The notes beneath the pieces were generated by a model that was not told the origin of the DNA, searched no databases, and saw only the letters and a program-made list of their open reading frames with translations. Source: Riptortus pedestris (Eukaryota > Arthropoda > Insecta > Hemiptera > Alydidae). Taken from it: DNA of 64,000 nt. A program made the position numbers and the translations under genes. Of the stretch, positions 47,525 to 57,769 are shown piece after piece. The stretch spans positions 122,619,001-122,683,000 of the forward strand of contig CM032230.1 of the NCBI GenBank assembly GCA_019009955.1. Direction: 5' to 3'. The stretch's first letter is position 1. Each line of letters begins with the position of its first letter.

Positions 47525-48250
47525 AAGCCAGTATCGCACATACTTTTTCCTTAATATATTTCAAAAATGACACTGTTTAAGACCATTTTAGACAGGTAGT
47601 TGAGATCACAAAAGAAAGAGAGAGACTACCAAAGGAATACAGGAAACACGCGAAAAGGAACGCATCTAATCGACATTATGCAGTCAATGAATGGTCACAT
47701 TGCACGCTCCAATACCAGTTGCTAAGGAGGCGCAAAAACTACTGTCATTCTCTGTGAAATTACAATTGTTCTTTGTTTCAGTTTATTTTCGCACAACGGT
47801 TTCATGCTTTGCTGTTCCCCAAACAGGAATTAGAAAAAGAAATCAAATAGGAGAGGATGATTGCTTATTGCGGTCTGCGGTGTCAATCCTCTTCCGCATG
47901 TTTTAAAAGTAACACAAACTGTTCACGAAATAACCTTAAAACTATAATAAAATAAGGAGTTTACCAAAACTCCTAAGCAATTTGCATAAAATATTTAATA
48001 CAAGTCCCTTCACAAATTTTCTGCCTACGATTGTTAATGAAACACTAGAATAGCGGAAATAAATGGACAGAAGGGAATATTTTCATTATTCCAGAAGAAG
48101 CCTCAATAAACAAACGCAGTACGAACACACAAAAAAGAAGAAAATTATAAGACATTGTATTCTGGGTTTTTCATTTTTAGAAGTAACCACCATTTTCAGG
48201 TATATTTTCAATCTCAGAATTTAACTTCACTAGATTAAAAGTACATATAT
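47525..48250. other. No gene recognised
   Basis: The 71-codon frame at 47691-47906 has no recognisable motif. No repeat ends are visible. Confidence 0.4.
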
Positions 48251-48258
48251 TAATACTT

Positions 48259-48602
48259 TATATATTCTTCATATTTTTTGGCGAGGGTCTCCATTTATAT
48301 AATAATATTCTTTGGGTGCAAACATTATTGAAACTGCCCTACAATTATTTTGCTAGATATTGTATTTATAATTAGATTTAATAAATATATCATAGATGTA
48401 GGCACCTACTAGTACAATTTCTATGAACAGAAATATTAAGGGATGTGTTAAATTAATGTTATACATTTTTTTTTGAAACGGGATAGACCCTGAAGAGGTG
48501 GAAAGTTAGCCATGAATCATGTAGGGCAGTTTCAATAAAGTTTGCACCGAAAAGAATGTTTTTTATTGGAGACCCTTGGCATGAAATATGAAGAATATAT
48601 AA
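48259..48602. mobile_element. Penelope-tail inverted-repeat element, copy 3 (left arm shortened)
   Basis: The left arm keeps its tip (TATATATTCTTCATAT, GGCGAGGGTCTCCA, GGGTGCAAACATTATTGAAA) and then jumps to the centre (TTTATAATTAGATTTAATAA, ATCATAGATGTAGGCACC), shared with copy 2. The right arm is complete, with CTGAAGAGGTGG...CCATGAATCATG at about 48489-48522, a hammerhead-like motif decayed in GAAAC. Right flank 48603-48655 continues with the same sequence as the right flank of copy 2, which is mariner coding sequence there. Confidence 0.7.
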
Positions 48603-48659
48603 ATAATATTGGGTCCAGAATAAGAAGATCAATAAATATTTTATAAAGAACAGATCCAC

Positions 48660-51600
48660 AAACGCTCTGAAAAAATGGTAATCACTTGGTAAGAAGCTAG
48701 GCGAATATGGGAATAATCGATTTTCAAATTCTGACTTATTTTTAAGTTAACTAACAAACATATTTTGGTCCCCCCATTGTCTTAAAGAAGCATATGCCTC
48801 TCCTGTTTTTTTTAATGTGTATTTACGCCCGCTTTATGCTACAACTTTACCAGGTTGTCCATTAACTAAATTCTTACTACTCATGAGCTAATCAAACCCG
48901 TGACTAGGTTTACCATGTGCATTAAGGCAAAAGCGTCAACACAACCTGATGATTTTGAATTCAATAATTTAATAAAAATAAGGAAATGTAGAATTCGTTT
49001 TGTTTTTCTTTATTTTTTATTTATTGTGTAAATGGATTCATTATTTGTGTCTCGTAGTCAAATAATTCGTAGTCTTATTCCTAGCCAACAGAAGCCCTTC
49101 ATAATGTCATTATTCGGTTATCCTCCATCTTCAAGAATGATCCCTTCTAACTTTCTTCAGATTCCTCTAATCTACTTTCTTGTCCCACAAATTTTCTAAC
49201 TTGTTTACTCCAGTACTACTTTCCTCATCCTGTGACAAATAAAGAAACAAAAAAAAAAGAAAGCAGTTTATTTGATTCCCAAAACTGGTTACTAATATCT
49301 GTCTTAACAACTATAAGTCCTCATATGTCAATGCTTTAAAGATTTTACGAGTGTATTTAATAAGTTCCAACCCAATTAAAGAAAACATTAGATAATAGGG
49401 ATCAGTAAAGTAAATTATTATTAATTTTCATCAACTTAAAGTTATCATTTTCTGATGTTACAATACATCTGATAAAAAGAAATCTAGTTTGCCATAAAAT
49501 TATAAAGAATTCGAGAATTAGAATGAACTCGTTGGTAGAAATCGAAAGCTATCAGAAGAAATCTCTAATGCGACAGATTAAAAACTGAAATATGTAACTG
49601 AAAGCGTGACAGGTGTCAACAAAAGGCTAGACTAAAAATGTCCTTATCTCCCATACAAAAATTAAAGCTTAGGAAGAGAATAAGTCTTAAAAGTTCTGTA
49701 GTATAATTTTTAAATTGTACAATTATTTTTTATATTTCTTCCAATTAAGCTTTAAGCTACCAACGATAGAGAGCGGTCAAACATGAATCCGGGAATAAAT
49801 GTTCTTCTAGTTATCTACTTAGTGGCTGACTAGAGAGGAGGCCGATGGCAGAGAGTTTGCTTAAAACTTTCTAACTATCCGGCAAACTACTCCAAACTTC
49901 ATTTCTGGAACATTCCTGGGGGACTTCCACTTTAACCGCTAACCAACGAACCAAAGGCGGCAAATTGGCTAAATTCGCTTAGAAGCCAAAAAAAGAGTCA
50001 TTTCACGCAATAGCTACTTGCAACGTCCAGGCTGTCGAAAATTGTAGAAAAATTTCTTCAAATCCCCATTCTATTTTTCTGATTCTATTTCTTTAATTAT
50101 GATCCCTATATGAAGAAACAGGACTAGACGTACAGTATTTCATAATTATATGTACATCCCCTTTACATGCCTACTAACTAAAGGGAACTCATTTTTGTCG
50201 CCTACTAGTATCGTAAATCCTTAATAGCATATATATAAAACATATTATGTTGTTCGTACTTGAATATATAGTTGAAATACTTAATATTCGCCAGTCCGTC
50301 AAGTAGGATTAGTAAACATTTGAGAAAGATTTATCTTACCTCATATCTGCTAAAAAATACTAAAAAATTCGTAAAATAAAGTGGCGAATAGGTATGAATA
50401 TGAGAAGGTAAACTTTTTGAAGGTTACTTTTATAAGTTGAAAATGTTTTATGATTTACAGGGCGCTCAGTGGGAACATATTTCCCGATAAGAGCACAGAA
50501 AAGAAGCCCAAACTAAGCCGTACTCTCATCAATTACTTTGACAGGCGTAAATATAAAATCAAAAGACTTTTTAGGCTACCAGGAATTAACTTTAATGAAT
50601 ACGAAAGAAATATTCCAAAAAAAACAACAAATAACCTTGGTCTGAACTAAATCCATCAAACACTATCTTGATCAAATGATTAGCACCACTCCTACCGCCT
50701 AAACCATAGGAAGAGATAATTATTAAAGAATCTCAGCCACTGGTTTTGGTTTAGTGATTGTAGGCGGGAAATTTTGATCTAATACAAATACGCAGGTAAC
50801 TTTAAATATTTACACTTTGCAAAGTCAAACTGGACGTTCAAACGAATAGAAAACGTGATTTAAGTTCGACAAGAAATTTCGAAAACCTCTTGATATCCAT
50901 TATGAGGTTGTTATTTAATAATAGTAATGTCAAGTCTGATTAAGCTGACACAATGGAAAGGAAAACATTTTGTAAAAAGATAAAAAAATGTAATTAATTT
51001 TTTTCCTATTATGAATCAATGTGCGGAATCCTTACGCTACCCTCCCCAAATTCACTAAATTAACAAAATGTTTAAAAATTAAATTTTTACATTTAAAAAA
51101 CTGTTCACAATTTTCTTTTAAAAAATATCGGAAATTGACGAGAAATGACCCAGAGGTGAATGTTTTTAATGTGCAAAAATAAAAAATATGACACTGCTTC
51201 CGACTGAAAACAGTTTATTCTTGTGATACACGTTTATTCTTAACACAGGATCGAATGAATATACAGTAACATAATTAACAAACCTGTCTCCAGAGAATCT
51301 AATACAGCATTTACTTCATTCCAGTCTTTAATATTAAGAAGGTAATTCATATATAGCATTTTATCATCTATCTTTGAGAATTATCCGAATGAATCTCCGT
51401 ATTAAGGTTTTTTCCGTTTAAAAGTTGTGGGAAAATATACGCAGATTGTCAACAATATTACTACCAATGTATGTAGAGTCAATTTGAAAAGGAAATATAA
51501 AAAAATCGTGATCATATATATAAATCGAGAATTGTTATAGAAAAAAAAATTGTTAGGTCTTGTACTAATAATAAGCAACAAAGGTAAGTTTTTGTTTGCG

Positions 51601-52280
51601 GGTTTTCGCTTAAAAAAAAAGTAGGAATACAATATAAGACATCACAAAATACATGGCAGAGTTTACATGAAACCCTGGAAATTAAGTGAGTAAGGCCCTT
51701 CAAATTGGATAGTCCTGATGAAACCCCAGAGTGCGTTGAGCAGGTCCCGACTGAGGGAACTTTCTACTATTGGCTAACTTCTACCTAGACAGCATAACCT
51801 TTACCACCCTAATACCACCAATCCTAAATGGCAAACTCACCCACCAATATCGGTCATAAGGCACCAATCGAAAATTACTGCAACCACTCACATCCTTATG
51901 GTTATCCATAGACCAATAAACAGCCGTCTAATCTCTTAGTCGCCAATTTATTAACATTATTAAATACTAAACTCTATAACTGAATACGCAAATAAATAAG
52001 TTAGCTAAACATATCATTTTAGAGAGTCATCTTAATTAGAATCCTTTATTTATTGAAATAAGTTTTACTCTTCATTATCTAGTTAATTAAGGCGGGTAGT
52101 GCACGATTATCAATTAAATAAACCTTAGAAATACAGCACATCGTCTCCAGGTCCCTTTCATATTCTTGTCTTCAGTAAGAGCTAGTTACCCTCTAATCAA
52201 TTTGAGAGACGAATATATACTGATTATACAACATGTGAAATCATAATTTAATTCCACCTAAGATATCTACAATTCATACA
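48660..52280. other. AT-rich stretch, no supported gene
   Basis: GC-richer patches at 49795-49990 and 51700-51950 hold no recognisable frame. 50450-50650 is a possible exon-like frame directly after a TTTATGATTTACAG acceptor-like site (see findings). Nothing else is recognised. Confidence 0.4.
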
Positions 52281-52284
52281 TAAC

Positions 52285-52374
52285 TACGAGGGCGTATTGA
52301 AAAGTAAGGTCTCCTATTTTTTTTAGTGGTTGAAAAAAAAAATAGGAGACCTTACTTTTCTATAAGCCCTAGTA
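52285..52374. mobile_element. 86-bp palindromic MITE with TA duplication (mariner-type ends)
   Basis: 52287-52372 is almost entirely two inverted arms of about 40 bp: CGAGGGCGTATTGAAAAGTA, AGGTCTCCTATTTTTTTT on the left and its near-complement on the right, around a few unpaired bases (AGTGG). TA at 52285-52286 and 52373-52374 flanks it. ACGAGGG..TGAAAAGTA-type ends occur in mariner-family elements, so a deleted mariner derivative is likely. A (TA)n tract starts 7 bp downstream. Confidence 0.85.
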
Positions 52375-52379
52375 GCTGA

Positions 52380-52380
<1 letters not shown>

Positions 52381-52429
<49 letters not shown>
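52381..52429. repeat. (TA)n microsatellite
   Basis: About 24 TA units, next to the palindromic MITE and about 230 bp before a HINE-like copy. Confidence 0.9.
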
Positions 52430-52432
<3 letters not shown>

Positions 52433-52655
52433 ATTAATTTTATTTAAAAAAATGAAGCTGTCCTCATTCTATGCACATGTGTGTGTGGGAAATTCCATGC
52501 GATAAGCGCACGGAGTGTAATTGCATGCCGTTCTTTATTGGCTTGACAACACAGCGTTGTAAAAAGACTTCCGTTTTGCAAGTTTAATTTTCAATAAATG
52601 TCGTTCTGCACCCGTTACCTCTTTCTAGAATATTAACCTAGATATTTGCATTTCA

Positions 52656-53222
52656 GCTGTTTTCTCTCAAGGGAATTTTAATTTTTCAGCCATCCGTAAA
52701 CCCCCCTTTTAGGCATCACGTTTAAAAATTATTCAATATATCCTGAACGCTTAAATACCAAATATTTTTACAAAGGACTTTTATTATGTGAGATTCATGT
52801 AAATACATTGTGTGATGACATCAATAAAGTTCTTGACACGAAAATGTTTATTTAATCTATAAAAAACTCGATATTTAACCTTTTTATTCAACTCATCATA
52901 TTCTATAATGGCCGCAATAGGACCTGGATTGTGGGGGTTTGAAGGGGATTTGGCAAATTTACAATTTGTTATGAGTCGGATCGAAAAATATTATAGAACC
53001 AATCTTATTAAACTATTCATGCTCTATAATTGTTGTCCTATAAATTTTTCCTTAACTCAAATATGAAGTAAATATTTTGCACATTTTTGTTTTTATTCTT
53101 CAGTAAATTACTAATTCTACTCATCGGATATTTATTTAGAAATAAGAGGACATCTGATGAGTTGAGATCAGTAGGTGTGTCATACCAGCACGTGGGAAAT
53201 CCGCTTATTTCTCGCAGCCTAA
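52656..53222 (-). mobile_element. HINE-like element, diverged, both ends recognisable
   Basis: The 3' side (52656-52720) has a degraded palindrome (TTTTCTCTCAAGGGAA) and TTTTCAGCCATC, matching the copy at 57302. Core pieces follow (AACTCGATATTTAACC, ATAATGGCCGCAATAGGACC, GAGTCGGATCGAAAAATATT, AGAACCAATCTTATTA). The 5' end is at 53222-53190 (minus strand: GCTGCGAGAAATAAGCGGAT, TTCCCACGTG). No (TA)n inside. Confidence 0.7.
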
Positions 53223-53224
53223 TA

Positions 53225-56200
53225 AAAAATATAGTGCTGAAAAATACACGAGAATTCGTGGCATGTACGGGAGTGGAACATATTCCTAGAGGACGGCACG
53301 GAAATAACTCGGAGAAAGAAAATACTTGTGAGATGAATCACGGCCTGTAAGACCTCTTTCCGATCAGAACCACGTACATAGGAGGGATGGAACAAAGGCG
53401 AGGATGACGGAGGGCTAAGGAGTGGACGGGATCTCTCAAGGGAGGGACTATCGAACAAATGGAAGAATATTGAAAATTGACCCATCTTTGACTACCTAGG
53501 CACAAATAAATCTCGCGAGTTCGGCGCCTAATTACAATAAAATAAATAAATAACCACCTGCATCAGTTGGTACACGATAATTAACCACGATTCAAGAAAC
53601 CCCACGCGAATTTGGTAAACATTATAGAATGCGATCACTCTACCACATTATTGCCCTGTAGAATATAAAATAGTATCCTTATAAAAACATGGGATTCAGA
53701 AAACGGCATGTAATTAAACACCAAATTCTTCTAGCTATTAGTATCGAACTTAAAATCTCGCTTTGAACAATTCAAAGAGCAAGTAATCTGGACATCCTTT
53801 TTAATATAACGTAAATTGTGACATAGACATTTGGCTGTATCTTTATTAGAAATAGTAGCCAGTCCCTTTCTTCATTTTGAAGGATCTTTGCTGTGGCTGA
53901 GTGCTGTGTCAGACATCTATAATCTGTCTACAATTTTTTTTATCCGAGCAAGCAATTATTCTGGGATTTCAACCTAGGCTAGGTCTCCAGGCGAGCTTTT
54001 TAAGTATCTAACTTCTTATTCCAAGGGTGAGGCTGTCAACTATTGCGTTACTTGTTTCAATCCAAACCGAACGTATCCCTTAGATCATCATCATATTTTT
54101 GCGACTATATGTTTGAAGAATGATACACATGCTAAGCTCTAGCTAAGGTTCGAATCCTAGTTCCGATATACGAAATAGTATAATATAAGTGGTATGTCTG
54201 TTGGCCTTTTTACAACAATAGACGGAAATTATTTGTCTTGTCCTTCACGATCGAAAAGTTGTCAGTATTAATCATACTGTTTCAAGCTCCCCGAACGCAA
54301 TATAATCCCCGAATTCAAGGGGCATTTACAATGATAAATGCTATATGTCAATGATTACTCATTTATACGTAATTGTTCTTGTGTGATCTGCAAAGAATCA
54401 TTATCATAATAATTAAAAACTTACTAAATTATAGAACTTGATTGGAGAAAATATTGAGTTTAAAGGAAGCAGGTCATGTACGTCTCTAGTAAGTCTATTG
54501 GAAAGAATTAAATGCACCACTCTGGGATTAAACTTGTGTTGCCAAGTTCCGGAGCGCCCCAGCCAAACTAATGGCCATACCAGTAACCAAAACCAAAGTA
54601 TTCCTTGACAACCCAATAAACCGTTGCTTAAACTTGGACCGTTAAGGCAAGGGCTAGTCTAGATTCAAGAATGGCCAGCCAGTCATATGCCTTGGAAAAG
54701 TGTCCTTGCTACAAGGATGAAAACGCTCACGCATTATTAGCTAACAAGATGACACACTAACCTTTACCTACTACAAACCAATTCATTCATTTCCTAAGTT
54801 TTTATTACTAAAACCTACTGCCCATCCTACATCAATAAAATCAGGAAAACCATGGCATAGAAGTCATAAAAACCATGGCATAAATACATAATAATCTGAT
54901 AACAATGCTTTGTTGGAGACATTTTTTCCACGATCCGCTTTATCATTGAAATTTTCATGGTAATTACTTATATATTTTTAACAGCAAAAAAAATATTTGC
55001 CTTCATACTAAAATTTCGAAGTTTAAAAATAAAAATATGCCAGTCATGAAAATGCCCTTATGTGCCTCGTTCGACTTTAACACTAATACGCCTGATAATT
55101 ATACAATTCTCTATACTCTCCATACTAACACATTATAATAATCCACTTATCCACAACCACTCCCAGCTAAATTACTTTTTAATAGGTCAATGTGTATAGC
55201 AATAAATGTATAATAGTACACCCAGGACTCCAACAATAATAATAATAACTGTAAAAGAGATTGTAAAGATCGGAATGCAAGAGGAGACAGTTAGGGAAGT
55301 GGAAGCAACCGCTGGTCCAATTGTCCACTTGGATTAGCAACGCCAGCCTTCACAATGGCCTACGTCTGCCTAAATATGAACCAACAGAAACCTGACTGGA
55401 AAAAAAAAAAATGTTTACCTACTTATACTTATTCAAACCATTCATAATAAAGTATGTCAGGGTCTTAGTTATTTCTCATATAAAATAGGTAAAGCCTTTC
55501 TGATATTCGTTGATCCTTTGCAAGTTACATCTCACGAAAAAAAGATTTAAGTAAAAAATGTCACCTGTTCTTAATTTTAAGAGAAAAAAGAAATTGATGG
55601 CAGAAAAAACAAAATTAAATTCTGGAAACCACAAAAAGACGCCTCGTATAAGCCACATGAACCATACATAGGAGAAATACAATATTAACTAACTCACCTT
55701 TTTGAACAGCTTATCTTTATATTGTTTGAATTGGATTAGGTCTTATTTATTAATTCAATTATTGTCAATCATTAGCACAAGTATGGTGCCTGCCCTGGTA
55801 GAAGATGCTCCTTAGGACTTGCCAGGGAAAATTTAGCTAGTGGCAGATTACTCCTAACGGGGCACCGAGGGTGGTGTAAAACATGAAGAGAGAAATCCAA
55901 CAGGTAAACCCATAAACTCATTTGCTGGAGAAAGTTTTTTTTATTCTTTGACCTTAGACGTACACATGTATAAGTATACATGAGCAAACACAAAATTAGT
56001 CAAGATGGATTCAGATGAGATCAAGACGGATAGTTAATTCTGTTGATATCTGAAACCTCGAATTTCCCATTACAACATTTCCTTTATTTCGTACAAGGAT
56101 GAATTTAGTTTAATCATATTCAAACGGAACTCATATAAGAGCAGAGGGGAGGTAACATAAAGATCTAGACACTGATCCAACCCTGACAAATTATGCCGAT

Positions 56201-57120
56201 CAAAGTACTCGAAAATGCATTATTTCCACTAAATTCCAAGTGCGTGAGTATTCGTCCAAGCAAACTGTTGTAGGTTTTAAAAGGATAGTACATATGAGAC
56301 GCTTCCGACTCGAAGGAATGGTGAACTTCATTTTTTTTTTTTGTCCATTTGGTAGCTTAGGGTACCTGACTACAATGTTAGAAGTATATTTTCTTTATTA
56401 CGGTTTTTAAATTATAAGGAAAAGTAGAAGAATGATTTATTTTCTAGTTCGTCATTGAATAAAATGATTAATTTCCCCTCTTTTTTTTTTCTTTCTTTCC
56501 AAAACTGCCATTTGTTGAGACTTCTGTTATGAAACGCTTCAAGAAGATAAACTTCTTTTAACCAAAAAAAAGGACATACTTTGAAATTATGGCCTCGAGC
56601 TTGTCAACACTGTGAAGTAACCCAATAAAGCCTGTATATTTATGAACAACATACTGTTCCAACACCACTATTGGAAATTCATTTTCGAAAGAGTCTCCAC
56701 ATTCAAATTATACACTGTGAAGACCTCCCAAATTGAAGATTTGATCGTGTCGAAAATTTCCATAACTCGGGAAGTATGAATTCATTTCGTATTCGTCTCA
56801 GGCAATAACAACAATAGGAGTAGATTCTTTTTGAATCAGTGATGTATTTGTGGAACAGGTGGGATGCTGAGCAGGACGTAGTTGCATTTAATGGTTTATC
56901 GTCTATTTCCATTATTAATGAGTTTATAAGAGTGGCGGTGGGAGTCAAAGAGTTATTGCCACACATTATGCCAGATTTATAGCATCTGCCATTATAAGCA
57001 CTTCCAAGATTAAAACAAATGGCACTACTCGAAAAGAAAAATAACCTATTATTGAATTAGTAAAGAAATACAATCGTAATTAACATTTTGTCTGAAAGAA
57101 TTGTTTTTATAATAAATCAA
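53225..57120. other. AT-rich stretch, no supported gene
   Basis: A near-perfect pol III B-box-like GGTTCGAATCC lies at 54148-54158, without acceptor or D-arm pairing around it, so it is at most a SINE scrap. GC-richer patches occur near 53340-53460 and 54540-54740. Frames at 53219-53485, 54413-54616, 55476-55993 and 56703-56966 have no recognised domain. Confidence 0.4.
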
Positions 57121-57123
57121 CGA

Positions 57124-57280
57124 ACGTTATTTAGGAAGAGTAATCAACAGGTTACCACCCTTTTCTATTACCAAATTTAATTTATAAATAAATCCTCGTT
57201 TTATGGGAAATAAACTCAATCCCCAAAGTTTTTTAAATGAACTAAGACACTAAACATACTTGGCTAACTTGAGTCCCGGG
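57124..57280 (-). repeat. SINE-like, diverged copy
   Basis: Minus strand: GGGACTCAAGTTAGCC (A-box-like, cf. the 29211 copy), GGGGATTGAGTTTATTTCCC (B-box-like), and AATAGAAAAGGGTGGTAACC of the conserved 3' module. It ends about 20 bp before a HINE-like insertion. Confidence 0.5.
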
Positions 57281-57301
57281 TTTTTAAGGAGGTTCATTTA
57301 A

Positions 57302-57765
57302 TTTTAGCAGATTTCCCTTAAGGGAATTCAGTTTTCAGCCATCAGCAAACCGCCACTTCTACTCATGTTACATAAACAATACTCTGCTACATAATAAATC
57401 ACATTATTCGAAGTTTAAATACCAAAAATTGTATTCAAGAGACCTTTATTATACGCGATACATGCAAATATGTCCCGGTTCCCCCCCCCCACCGTCTTAA
57501 GGTTTTGGACTACTAAAATTTGATTGATTGAGATAAAAATTATTCTGACTCATTATTAATTACAGTACTAGATATAGTAAATAGTTCTTAATAAAATTAA
57601 TTCGTTATATTCTGATATATTTCAGTAATTCTTTTTCTTTCCGGTGTGAGGCGGGCAGACCCGTTTGTTTACTTTTCTAACCTAACGCTTCCTGTCGGCA
57701 GGTTATTGAAATAAACTTCACGAGGGAAATCTGCTTAGTTTACGCAGCCCCTGCGTGACGGGCTT
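57302..57765 (-). mobile_element. HINE-like element, both ends well conserved, no (TA)n
   Basis: The 3' end at 57302-57330 (minus strand: the palindrome with TTCCCTTAAGGGAAAT, then CTGCTAA) and the 5' end at 57765-57723 (GCCCGTCACGCAGGGGCTGC, TAAACTAAGCAGATTTCCC) are close to consensus. The inner part is shared with the 52656 copy rather than with 33745 or 44048, so it is a subfamily with common ends and a different core. A C-run lies at 57480-57490. Confidence 0.85.
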
Positions 57766-57769
57766 CTTT

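Noticed and set aside
54121..54175. GGTTCGAATCC as a tRNA T-arm
   Set aside because: No acceptor stem, D-arm or anticodon arm can be paired around it.
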